A stretch of DNA of 64,000 bases, taken from the NCBI RefSeq assembly GCF_001976065.1, contig NZ_MNAH01000002.1:555118-619117 (forward strand), given 5' to 3'. The number at the start of each line of letters is the position of its first letter. Position 1 is the first letter of the stretch. The notes under the pieces were generated by a model. That model did not search any database. It was given only the letters and a program-made list of their open reading frames with translations, and had not been told where the DNA came from. Source of the DNA: Pseudomonas putida (GTDB lineage: Bacteria; Pseudomonadota; Gammaproteobacteria; Pseudomonadales; Pseudomonadaceae). The translations under genes were made by a program, and so were the position numbers. Below are positions 10,101 to 19,200 of this stretch, one piece after another.

Positions 10101-13100
10101 GCGTCGAACCTGTTGGTGGAAACAGCAGAGCAATGGGTCTACCTGTTCAATCCGATCTTGCGTTTTTTCGACCGCAACAAGCCGCGTCTGGTGCATCCAA
10201 AAGCTTGGGCCGGAACCGAAGGCGTGGGGCTCGACTGGGACCTTGAACCCGGCTGGGGCACCTCTAAAGGCATCTGGAACGATCCGGAATTTCATCTTAA
10301 ACATTATGAGATCGAGCGAATCGTTCAGGTGGGAGGCAGTGTCGTCTCAGAGATTGCACCCGTCTTCGTGCAAACCAAAGCCAGTGCGCCGCTTATGGCG
10401 CAAGTGGAAAATGGTGCAGTAACCTGGCAGCGTGTTCGTCCCCTGGCTCAGTTTGTCGACGATTTTGCTGACTTGCCAAATTCGATGCGGCCTGCGTTCC
10501 GCCAGCAGAATGAACACTCTACTGAGGGCTATGAGCAAATCATTGCAGCGTTCAACGGGCTGGTTAAGGGCCAGGACAGAGCGCTTTTGGTCATCTACAC
10601 CATCGTACCCGTAGACATTGCGGGAAAACGGGGCGTGGGGGTCACAATCGAGTACCCGCTCACGCGGCCACAACCCCCGGAGACCGCATTGGGTCGGGTG
10701 GAATTGGTGGTCAACTTCGAGCGTTTCCCGGGCTTGCCAGGAACCACGTTCCCGACGCTTTTCCTACGAATTGACGATCTGCTTGATCGAGAAAAAGATG
10801 ACAAGGAACAACCGCAACGATTGCCTGCCAGAGGTACCCGATACGCTCTGAAAGTGCGGCACGAGCGAGCGGTCCTGTTGGGCGAGTTCGGTGGGGACAC
10901 CTTGGGGCAGGCTTTGCAGCGCCCGGGACCTGCCGAGTTTGCCCGTGACGACATGGACGATCAGGTGTTCGAGTTTGAATTATCGTGGCCCGTTAGCGCT
11001 GGTGGGAGTCAGAAAGCGTCAAAAGACTATCGATGGAAGCACGGACTTGAGTTCATTCCCATTGGTGCCCCGGCCAATACCCTATCCTTGAGTTTCATTA
11101 AAAAAGAGGATGAGTCGGGCGACCCGATGGAAAAACTGCAGGCCGCCCTCGGCGTTCATGTAGAGAGACAAATCGAATCACCTCGCCCGGTACGCTTGGC
11201 CCTCAAACGCTTGCAACGTCAAAAGTCCCCGGATGAACCCGGCCCGCTGAGCGTGGAGCCCTGTCCCTCACCGTGGATTGCCGTCGATATGGCGCTGCGC
11301 ATCGGCACGGTTCAGACCGACGAGCTCGGTCGACCCGTTGGTAGCCCCGTGCAAATGCCGGTCGAGATATTCGAATGTCCGGTGATTGCGGGTTATCTGC
11401 CGATGGAATTTGCGGACCTCGATGCGCGGGCGGGGCGTCTGTTGGTTGATTATCCAGCATCCAGCTCTTCGTTAGGTCAGTTGCTGGATACACAACCGCA
11501 GGCGCTTTTGCGTCTGCGTGACGGTGAGCGGCGGATTGCGACGCAGCTGAACTGGGCTACATTTCCGCAGTACAGCAATTTAACCAGAACCCAAGTAAAT
11601 CAATCGCCAGACCATATCGCCGGTTACGACGTATTCGAGATTGACCTGACCAGCATTACCAATAAGTCCGAACAGATCGACGCTGCACGGCACGTGGCCC
11701 GGGCACGGCTGCTTGATCCGCGTATCGGCAAGGCTGATCCCGCAGGTATTGACGACTTTGGTGCTGTGGAGGCGTTCTACCCCAGCGAAGCCCTCAGGCT
11801 CGGTAAACCTCAGGGTGAAGGCGGTGCGGCTCGGCGACGTGCCTGGTACTCGCCAGCCGAAAGCTTGCTCGCCTGGGCCAGGCCGACATTGCGTCGTTCG
11901 GTTGGTCTAGCGATGAACGAGGTCGATATTGCTGCGCTATTCGATAAGGGACAGCCCTGGACGATTGAGGTGGCATGGAGTGCAGAGACCGAGGCCCGAT
12001 TCCCGAAAGAGCGGGGCACGTCGTTTCCAGCGCCGGCGATCTGCTATGACAGCAAAGCAATAGGCTGGGTACAGGGTCCTTTCATCCCCGAGCATGTAGG
12101 GCTAGGTTGCCAGATGTCCTGGACTGTGGGTGCGGCCCGCAGGCTCATTATCGGATTGGTACTTGCCAGAAATACTGCAAGCGATTGGAGCAGCGAGCCT
12201 TGGGTCGATGCTTATGTGAAAGGTTCCGGCGGCGCCAGCTTCAAGGGGATGTCGCTAACGTTGACTGGTAAATGTGGGGGAGGCGTCACTGGTCAGACAT
12301 CAGTCGTGGTCGACCTTGATCAAAAACTTCATCCGCTACTGGCTGATGTGATCGATGCGCTGCGTTGGGACTGGACAGTCCCGGACTCACCATACCGGCG
12401 TTACAGACCGGTACTGGAGGCGGCGCCTCCAACCAAAGTGACTGGCATCGCTGAACTGATTGATGAGCGCCCGATCGAACGCGATCCCTACGGTTGGGCC
12501 GTTTTACGTACCTTGGGCCTGGCCCAGGGGCTGCGACTTTTTGACATGACAACGGCAGCGTATGAGCAGCCGTGTATTGCACTGAAACTGATAGACCAGG
12601 CATGCGCAATGATTCGCGGACGCTACGCGGGGCTGGGTTGTGGCGTGCCATTTGTGGATGTGTTCACTCGAACGGACGGTCTTATGACCACCACCAGTTT
12701 CGATGGTGGCACTCCTGTACCAGACGCAGGTAGCTTGAAGCGACTCCTCGCGGACAAGGCCGTATGCCTGACGCAGATATCACTGCGCCCGATGCCCGAG
12801 GCGATGGTGCGCGGTGAGGTGGAGGAGGCCTGGACGGCGACGGCAGTGCGGTACTTTGCGTTGACAGGTCAGGTGCCTTATCAGGAGCTGCCGATTGGAC
12901 CTCTTCAGTTTCGATTTACAACCGCCGATCTTTCTGAAGATGTGCTCGTCGACGTGATCGATCTGGTTGGAGGGACGAATGGCAACAAGCCCATTGCTCT
13001 GGCGCACTCTCTCGACGGACCCGCCGCCAAGGCTTTTGGCAGCGGTCGCAATGTAGCGACTTCGTTGGTTATAGAGGTGCCCGCATTTTTGCGCGACTCG

Positions 13101-16100
13101 CAGCACAATAATTGTGGGTCCGCTGCTCCTGTGGCATTGCTGCGCGTCATTTCTACGCAAAATGATGGTCGGGAGCAGGCTGGCCTCCTTCTGCCGGGAC
13201 AGATGTTCACTTTGACGGAAATCAGGGGGCCAGTTGTTGGTTTAAATAATACCTGGAAGGTTGAAAACAGATGGGGCCATATTGACGATCCATTCGATCA
13301 GTTCCCTTCTCTTGATTCGATGGCAATCGCTACGCTCATTCAGGGAAATGAAGCGATCAAAGCCAATGAATCTGTAAAACGCAATTTTGATGATTTTGTC
13401 TGGTACGTGAAACGTGTTTTCGGGCAGTCGCCAACCAGTCTTCCGACAGACGCAAAACTGCGGCCGTTTCTTGAGCGATGGCCCGGCTTTATCAGACGCT
13501 ACCTCGCGTATGGGCTAGCATCGAACGCGCCGTTGTCCTCCTTGAAAAACACACCTTTTGCGCTTGCCACTATTGCGCACTCTGAACCGCTTCGTCTGAT
13601 ACCCAGCACCAACGGCGTGATGCAACTGTTGTTCTTGCACAAGGATCGCTTTGCCCGCAGAAGACGCTACGCAGTAAGGCCGGTGGGTCGTTATGACGCT
13701 TTGGTGAGCGCTTGGGACTTGGCCACTTCAGGTCTTGACGAAGTCGAGGCCGCTTTGGCGCGACTGCCCTGGGCCTCTCGACATTTACTCGCCGACAGTT
13801 TCCGTGAGGGCATCAAACCTGCGGCAGTAAGTCTGCCGATGATCAAGGTAGAAGAGAAGGATGATCCGCTGTCCACCTGTTCGATCGATGTGGTCATGCC
13901 TCGGACCGAGCCCCTTGCCGTACCTGTGGTTCTTGGCGCCGCACGTCTTGATGTGGGGAGGGGCGCTGACAGACGGCCGGGGCGTCTGCTCGAGTTTCTG
14001 GTATCGCGCCATCCTGACGAAATCGCCTCGGAGGCCAATCTGCACATCGCGGATGCCCTTCAGTTCGAACATCAGGCTTTTGGCTTCTGGCGCGAGTTTT
14101 CTCAGCCCCAATGGGCGTTTGCGTACAAACAGATAAACAACGGCGTCGTGATCGACGGGTTGCCGGCCATAGGTAATCGCCTGGCGGTCGATCCGGGGAC
14201 GCTGTCATTCAAAGGGGCGACTCTGGAGGAGGACGCAAAGCCGTATGATCCAGGTGTAAGAAATGCTTTCGCACCAGCATCGTTACCGGAACGCATCGTC
14301 GATGGATGGCGCGGTATAACCGCTCTGCGTACGGACTCTGTTCCCCATTTTTATCGACTTCATCTGGCTGTCTTTGCCGCCGCCGGCGTTGTGGTATCCA
14401 AACCGGTTGCTGCTGTCATTCCGGAAAGTGGCTACGAACTCAATTGGCCGTGGACCGGCGATCCTGGCAGGTTCGGAGCCGATGACTCGACGTCGAACTG
14501 GACCGTGGTTCGTGATGATTTCAGCAGAACGGCAACTGTTGGCCTGCACATACCGCTGGTACGCAACATCGATGGTATGCAGGGAGTTGATCGCGAGCGC
14601 TGGCTCGCGGGATCAAACAACATTCCAGAAGTCTTCCTGCTGCCAGACCCGCAAGTCATATACGAGTTGTCCACGCGTATAGTGCCAGGTCTGACGGCTT
14701 CAACCACGTTCACTGGTGAGCTCTCGCCGGAGATCGAGTTTCTGGCGATGCCGGTGCCTACGGATGACTCAGCCAATATCAAGCCGTGCTACCTCGATCG
14801 TGTCGCAGGGGGACGGTTCAAGGTGCAAGCACAAACTTATGTCTCACCGCGATTGCAGAACACGCTGGTCCCGTGGCGGCTCAACCCATCCCTGCGCGGT
14901 CCATTAATGCTACCTGCTGCTACGCCCGTGCTAGAGCGCGATGCCGCACTTACGACTCTGCTTCAGGGGTTCGGTGGTTTCGAAGCAAGTCCTTCGCGTT
15001 GGCAAACCGCTCATGCGCCTTGGCCATTGTCAGACCTGAAGATCACTGTTCAGCCACCCAGCTCACTGGCTCCTCCAGACTGGTCGAAGTGGGCAACGGA
15101 ACTCTCATTGGTCGAACAGGAGCTGGCGCACTACCTTCCTGCATCTCCCTCCGGAATTGCCCAGCAGGCATTGGCGGTAATCATCCAGTGCATCCGGGAT
15201 TTTCTGGATATCGCAGCGTTGCCCGATAGCGACCGTGTACAAGCCTGGATCGAACTGGCGGGATCAGACCCCAGCACGGGTAATCCGGCAATCAAGGCGA
15301 TGGCGTGGCCGGCAGGTGTGCCGATTTACAACTCGAGCATGGAAGGAGGGCAGACACGTATCAGCAGCGTCTTCCAGTGTTCTACGCCTGTGAAGTGGAT
15401 GTTCCCTCTTGATCAGGCGACCACTTTCGACGCGCGGGTGGCAACGATCCGCGCATTCGCAGGTGCACAGCGGCGCGTATTGACGACCGCACCGGGTGCA
15501 GTATTCGAAGGACCTGAGGCTCAAGATTTCGCTAAAAAATTCATCGCGGCAGCTTGGGACTACGATATGTATGCAATCCGGGCTGCTGACAGTGCACCTT
15601 TCGGAAGTCTTGCTCCCGAAGGTGGTTTTGCGCCGATTTCGCGGGCCATTCCTTCTGCACTGCAGGTGGCTGCAAAGCATCTGTCCAGAGATTTGCCTTC
15701 CGCGCCCGATGATAAGACTGAGCTTTCTCCCAAAGCGATTTTCGAGTTTGTGGCGGCTGTTACGGTAACCCTCCTGAGCGATGCTGCCGATCCCGGCGGC
15801 ACAAGCAGTCCAGGTCGTAATGCCAGATTCAGAGACCTGCTTACAACGCTTCGAACATGCACTCCAGTCATGAACTCGACGGGTGTGCAAGGTGATCCTG
15901 GTCTGGGTTTCTTTGCTGCGCTCGAAGCGCTGGCAGCGTTCGAATATTTAAACGTTGATGGGTCGAAGCCAGTGACGATTGAACTTCGACTGCCGATCTC
16001 TGCGCTGCAAGACGATCATCCGGTGTTGTTAGCGCTTTTGGCGCTCGCACAACGGGTTGTGTTTGCACCTCCCGGCCAATTGATCCTGCGTCGTCCGCCA

Positions 16101-16277
16101 ACACAAGCAGACATGCATCACCTCGTCAGTGCCGGTGCCGGTGCCGAACCGGCGTTGAGGAACTTCCTCGCCGAGGTCGCATCCGACCAGCTTTTCGGTA
16201 GGTCGCGGCGGCTATTCCTAAAGGCCTCCAAGGGTCTGGTAGATCCTGTCGTTACAGTGGTGGAGCGTGCGCCATGA
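4194..16277 (+). CDS. Giant protein of unknown function (4027 aa)
   Basis: One uninterrupted frame of 4027 codons. There is no signal peptide, membrane anchor, RTX Gly/Asp repeat, Walker motif or recognisable enzymatic signature. Residues about 1-1650 are dominated by alternating hydrophobic/polar beta-strands with short Gly turns, interrupted by a long amphipathic helical stretch (about 510-575). A Pro/Ala-rich linker (about 1650-1665, APPPAAPPT) separates this from the C-terminal half (about 1670-4027), which mixes beta-rich blocks with Trp- and Pro-rich loops. Motifs such as MGFGIGYRY (near nt 8022) recall, from memory only, giant DUF6603-type proteins, but I cannot confirm that. The stop overlaps the start of the next giant gene (ATGA), so the two products are coupled and probably form one assembly. 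A structural, shell-like or groove-like scaffold is inference. Confidence 0.85.
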   Translation: MAIQLYSRSSSSGHDLLELRLSLEANRKDADGDLKRLADALKEAGAGSPLSGFVFQANTVGIDTRGTIGGSAIAARQVFAVEFDVPGVLLDTDSNGLHRLRPTSDLTKDLDALSKWAEAQAGAAAKEQAAQLLVVLNDARMTLERVLSRREVTIRAGAQGSTYFGCTGIAGAVKVEARVAIDLQALLNALESGAVTGREVFRADLAASINFVSSSGSSMLGAVEFSCVVTDVEDSKIEERIVLIPRIDLPSLKGFPRLGFDFPVMPFPTLSLHGFTLGNPFRLFDVGLPLPTFAGGGLPSIPLKVQWTKDPQFKITVVGGNLSIVTTQTGDARIDWIKSTSQVDVAKVKDLQLTVVGGHYELQGGITFEEVIITERLSRKTGLGVDTALPVTVDIDDYEVRITLPVNSRIDLATGAASGSLVGMIDFPRIFLRSKEDPRLVLAFAATYETTVMQGSITGRLTELKVIEPYPVALIAATAENVIAGVIRLVSLIELPGGPSTPTFPDLPTLPDLSRLIERIGELLAASLKWMARQAGEALGAVANVLVGLIEGALDLMGRVIDLIGKGAATMLSHVAIEVRLDAQSCALKQVLITPVENPQLPNQTEVKPLEFAGLELSLPAAWAPTLLLDFSGSFVAALLVSPKDHSNNSDNQMVISTDLWLKRQGAPVEAVRDTDTEGKRPDTRLIQLRGWKKQSSAIAVVVLQRGAVSFLKTLKTYTAASENLVVEGTPSTTVKIGQFTQTLEFSDLQANDFDGSVHCDVDPAKSRLLPFFGTPKNDGGGAGSASFLDKLSQYVELKSASDVQLSGATISLPLSALIHLDDFSTTLNMYLRLDLATLNARLDAGEKFEIKGKPIPGDIFGLTYVIRPKGVKTPDPSVEFPQFELDFSSGSPRMSLHKDAEVDLFYSRLGGGGRGLVFKVSEFAVGQGYFDIVADVDPQEPVTLPGVDMPFRFEAGRLVVKRGEIQAFSITGCGQLPPELVGEANCKVTLSLGREPGGGRLAVLACDAELDKTQSPIVCHATRFELTISKLGFALEDMRGEGGYQFYFQVTGTLVFAPGKDEFSDTFLKNLRGLKITLNKAPLARDISRLSRAIDFQIPIEPKVTFNLFDVFAFELRGIGYLGSSDAFDGDPALVICGQAKLTPNSDVVSAKIDLHSMYISTQVSGTSLPRVRFEGLSVSLALKTGSVEATAIVVDDHLPTLYSHGTQPPKMTARGFLASGRINLKSWAPMSASMGFLELTGPEGDKRHAFFLYGQLEKLSTEIPTPIKPIYLREMGFGIGYRYTLAGLRRADAVTTPKALIEVLDDVSRYQNDLAHFEAWEPEATGDRLTLALRGMLSIDSASEEGDVSEAEELLPNLLLMDVAAALRSDLTFLMTVRAWLCVNYADWSNTETRESIATHPMLRGYLYISAPRQEFLARLLSDPNGFIGDHPKLPEPLVKAFRAVTWSATLYVRPGLFHYELGWPYELKFAFNENGFGISCEGGMVMRVEDSSILYGIAFRAVGFAHIGGEAGGRSLGASAVANLDFSLDAKFIALIALKQPRDTLFYGSIAFTCTVSIEVRIWMEISLGFDDIRIEIGLSLSRTLSLALEVAVEASGIAARGAASTSFAAFGRTLTLAIGFSFGEGRLEEARQRVARYLALGLTAAVPDPEQGLAPPPAAPPTKNDGTLNSDAEKHAVLSDVANNPPSVQPNVLIPIGGDLVGQPQFWAMLFEVPAFPDTYVMQLIPRDHTDIGKELKLGFKASTFFAHPGPATEQTETVSYELTTNTPLCRLLNDGSQSSVSNDLTAFYNSPLATSEKGKTLKLHELLQQCFVPKAASYDAETGQLNHRDEDDNQPLQPPFELIHSKDAGAHASPQQAAETLRVASSDMMKLSLQRAEWRATEERRSSVIASVVASAEAIARKAKVDGKGGIIWPRSQPSTAQAQVDARDLGLTFVVTEAQIGQLFDPTPSANPPKSKFKIRAVGASNLLVETAEQWVYLFNPILRFFDRNKPRLVHPKAWAGTEGVGLDWDLEPGWGTSKGIWNDPEFHLKHYEIERIVQVGGSVVSEIAPVFVQTKASAPLMAQVENGAVTWQRVRPLAQFVDDFADLPNSMRPAFRQQNEHSTEGYEQIIAAFNGLVKGQDRALLVIYTIVPVDIAGKRGVGVTIEYPLTRPQPPETALGRVELVVNFERFPGLPGTTFPTLFLRIDDLLDREKDDKEQPQRLPARGTRYALKVRHERAVLLGEFGGDTLGQALQRPGPAEFARDDMDDQVFEFELSWPVSAGGSQKASKDYRWKHGLEFIPIGAPANTLSLSFIKKEDESGDPMEKLQAALGVHVERQIESPRPVRLALKRLQRQKSPDEPGPLSVEPCPSPWIAVDMALRIGTVQTDELGRPVGSPVQMPVEIFECPVIAGYLPMEFADLDARAGRLLVDYPASSSSLGQLLDTQPQALLRLRDGERRIATQLNWATFPQYSNLTRTQVNQSPDHIAGYDVFEIDLTSITNKSEQIDAARHVARARLLDPRIGKADPAGIDDFGAVEAFYPSEALRLGKPQGEGGAARRRAWYSPAESLLAWARPTLRRSVGLAMNEVDIAALFDKGQPWTIEVAWSAETEARFPKERGTSFPAPAICYDSKAIGWVQGPFIPEHVGLGCQMSWTVGAARRLIIGLVLARNTASDWSSEPWVDAYVKGSGGASFKGMSLTLTGKCGGGVTGQTSVVVDLDQKLHPLLADVIDALRWDWTVPDSPYRRYRPVLEAAPPTKVTGIAELIDERPIERDPYGWAVLRTLGLAQGLRLFDMTTAAYEQPCIALKLIDQACAMIRGRYAGLGCGVPFVDVFTRTDGLMTTTSFDGGTPVPDAGSLKRLLADKAVCLTQISLRPMPEAMVRGEVEEAWTATAVRYFALTGQVPYQELPIGPLQFRFTTADLSEDVLVDVIDLVGGTNGNKPIALAHSLDGPAAKAFGSGRNVATSLVIEVPAFLRDSQHNNCGSAAPVALLRVISTQNDGREQAGLLLPGQMFTLTEIRGPVVGLNNTWKVENRWGHIDDPFDQFPSLDSMAIATLIQGNEAIKANESVKRNFDDFVWYVKRVFGQSPTSLPTDAKLRPFLERWPGFIRRYLAYGLASNAPLSSLKNTPFALATIAHSEPLRLIPSTNGVMQLLFLHKDRFARRRRYAVRPVGRYDALVSAWDLATSGLDEVEAALARLPWASRHLLADSFREGIKPAAVSLPMIKVEEKDDPLSTCSIDVVMPRTEPLAVPVVLGAARLDVGRGADRRPGRLLEFLVSRHPDEIASEANLHIADALQFEHQAFGFWREFSQPQWAFAYKQINNGVVIDGLPAIGNRLAVDPGTLSFKGATLEEDAKPYDPGVRNAFAPASLPERIVDGWRGITALRTDSVPHFYRLHLAVFAAAGVVVSKPVAAVIPESGYELNWPWTGDPGRFGADDSTSNWTVVRDDFSRTATVGLHIPLVRNIDGMQGVDRERWLAGSNNIPEVFLLPDPQVIYELSTRIVPGLTASTTFTGELSPEIEFLAMPVPTDDSANIKPCYLDRVAGGRFKVQAQTYVSPRLQNTLVPWRLNPSLRGPLMLPAATPVLERDAALTTLLQGFGGFEASPSRWQTAHAPWPLSDLKITVQPPSSLAPPDWSKWATELSLVEQELAHYLPASPSGIAQQALAVIIQCIRDFLDIAALPDSDRVQAWIELAGSDPSTGNPAIKAMAWPAGVPIYNSSMEGGQTRISSVFQCSTPVKWMFPLDQATTFDARVATIRAFAGAQRRVLTTAPGAVFEGPEAQDFAKKFIAAAWDYDMYAIRAADSAPFGSLAPEGGFAPISRAIPSALQVAAKHLSRDLPSAPDDKTELSPKAIFEFVAAVTVTLLSDAADPGGTSSPGRNARFRDLLTTLRTCTPVMNSTGVQGDPGLGFFAALEALAAFEYLNVDGSKPVTIELRLPISALQDDHPVLLALLALAQRVVFAPPGQLILRRPPTQADMHHLVSAGAGAEPALRNFLAEVASDQLFGRSRRLFLKASKGLVDPVVTVVERAP

Positions 16278-19200
16278 ACACAACCAACATCAGGGTTGTT
16301 CGTCTGGTGGGGCCAGAGTTGGCGCCCGCGAGCGTGGGTAAACCGGCGAAGTATCTTTGGGTTGCAGATCTGTCTACAGACTTGCAACTGGAGTCAAAGT
16401 CGCAGGGTGGGTTTGTGCCCAATCCCTCGCTGCGGGTTTTGGCTCAGACAGCCGAGGCGCGCACCTATAAATTTGAAGAGGGTTCGAGAAACACCGTTTC
16501 CTTCCACGATCCGCTGATGTTCCAGTTGGCAGTTTGTGGACTCCTGCAAACCGACGGTAAGAAATTCGGCGGTAGTCTGCGTTTTGCGGCTGATGTCGAT
16601 GGGGACAATGCGAGCGCTATCTCAGCGTCTGCGGCCGCATTTCCCGCTGCGCCAATATGTTTTTCGCAGGTGGCTGCCGCGACGATGGCGAAAGATGGGG
16701 TATGGCCCCCCAAAGAAGGCTCCGGCATTGAGACGACCTCACTTTCACTCACCGTTGGCACTGTCGAGGTTGCTATCCGAAATGAGGGTGGAGATCGCGA
16801 TATCTGGGACTATTGGGCGATCGGCAGTAAGAAACTGATCAATGGCGAACACTATTTGCCCATTCTCGGGGGAGCGGTATACCTCAAGGTTGTACACGGG
16901 GCATTCCCTTACGTTGTCGATCAGTCGATCACCAGCAAACCAAAACTCAAGACGTACAAGGATTCCGCCGCTGTAGACCGCATCGTGCTCACTCTCACTG
17001 CCGGCGGAGTGGAGTTTGATGCACTGATCGACGACCCCTTTGGGACCGCGGCTCAGATAAAAGTGCGGTTGCGGATAGCACCTGATGGTGCAGGGGAGCA
17101 GCACATGGTGCTGCTCCAGGAACGCTCCGGCGATAAAGGCTTACGTCCGGTACTTGATGATCTCGTCGAAGCGGTGCGACGCGAGCAACTCCCGCTTGTG
17201 TTTGATATACGACCGGGTCCTGCGCCGCTAGTGTGGCGACTGTCGCGGGGAGAGCATCGTCTCACGCTGCGTGACGGCATCAAGCGTCCTATGATTGCAC
17301 CCGGTGCCTTGCGCGCAACGCTGGTGACTGAGCCGGTAACCGGTGCCAGGCTCAATACAACGGCCACACTGATAAAACCGGGGTTGATGATCGACAGTAC
17401 CAAACCCGGAGCAAGGTTGCTGGTTGTCGAGGCTGGCAAACAACCCAGCGAAAGCCTTGCGGTAGCAGCGGTGAATCTCGTCAAGCTACGTGGCAAGAAT
17501 GCTTTCCAGGTCGGGTTTGGCGGCCGCAAGGGGACCGCAGCCGCTACAGCTTTGCCGGTACTCGTAGAGCGTGATCGGCTGGCGGCAGAGCTTGAACTCC
17601 GCTACCAGCGACAAGGCTTGAGTCCGTTGGATAAACCAGTGGAACTCTTTGCTTTCGTGGCACTTGAACGAGGTGTATTGCAGATACCCTTGCCGAAGAT
17701 ACAAGCGCCGGCTGAGTCGCTGACTTCCGGGGGGCTCGACGAAGATAACCAGGCATTCTTCGGCCTTACTTTTACTCGGTTACTGCAGTATCCACCTCAA
17801 GGAAGCAACGCTGCCCCCGCCTGTGTCGGCGATGTGATTGTCGACAGTGCTTCATTTGTGCGCACCAGGGTCCCGTTCGCTGGTGATATACCGATGGGGT
17901 GTGACATAACCCTGCTCGACGCGAACGGTGTCATCAACGGCGCCCTGTGGTTTTCCGAGGCGACGCCCACGGCGCAAGAAGTTATTCCGATGCTGGACAA
18001 TGGGCCGATTGCTCTCAGGTCGACCGCTCTGTCTTTCGGTCATACAAGCACCACCAATTCCGACTGGACCGGTTCAATTGAGCCAGTAGAACCGTCGCAA
18101 TCAGTATCAGCGCTGAAGCTGGACTTGTACGTGGAGGCACGTGAATACGCACCTGTTGTGCATTGGGCTCCGATTGTCGGCATGAGGATGCCGCTGATAG
18201 CGGGAATGAATATGACGCGCACGGCGCCGAATGCGGCGATACCGTCACGCACCCGCGATCTGGTTCCTGTGTTTCATGAGGTTCCAAAAGGCTCAAAAAC
18301 GGCAACGGTGACTATCAATCTCCAAGCCTTCTCTAAAAGTCTTCCGGTAGCCAGCATCACATCGACATCAACGCAACCAAGCTTTGGCTGGCCGCGAATC
18401 AATGATGAATGGATCACGCGGCAAGCAGAGCGGGACGATGAGCTAAAAGAAGCGGTTGCGTTCTCGATATTGACCTTGCCTGGTGTGGAAGTTGTTCCAA
18501 CAACAACCAATCGCGCCGATCCTGTACTGGAATATTCACTGCGTTACGATCTTCCGATTCTTGGAGAGCTCTTCGCCGAGGCAACGTTTGTCAGATCGCA
18601 GCCGATTAGAGATTCCTTGCGCCCTCTGCCGCAAATAACGGCGCTGGATATCAGTGCACTGAAGGAAGTCTGGAGCGCCGCCACACATCGTCTGGCTCTG
18701 ACTCGAACAGAACAGGATCGCATGACGGGTTGGGGGACAACGGATGCGAAGGGGCTGGTCGAGCCCTTCACATGGGCAACCGGGTTCAAAGTTGAGGTCA
18801 CGTCGCCTGACACGCCCTCGTTGCCTTTTGGTCGTTACGCTTTGTATGGAGATGCCAAAGGTAATTTCAAATGGGCCAAGGGAGAAAGCGCGTTGGCCGG
18901 CCTGAAGGAAATATTCAAGGAAACGGGAGGAACCCTCTCCCAGGGTGACAGATATGCCGTTACCGGTTTCGCGCTAACACCCTATGAGTACTTTATTGAT
19001 GGCCCGGGATCAGCAGGCAAAACGGGTGCGGTGGGTGATACACGCGGTTTTGTGATGGCGAAGGTTGTGCAAGAACCGCAAAAATATTTTGGACTCAGTG
19101 TTCGAAAGACTGCACTTCGGGTCTCACATGATCAGAAGTCAGATACACGCATCGATCTGCTGACGACGACTCACCAGTTCGACCTCGAGCTTCACCAGAT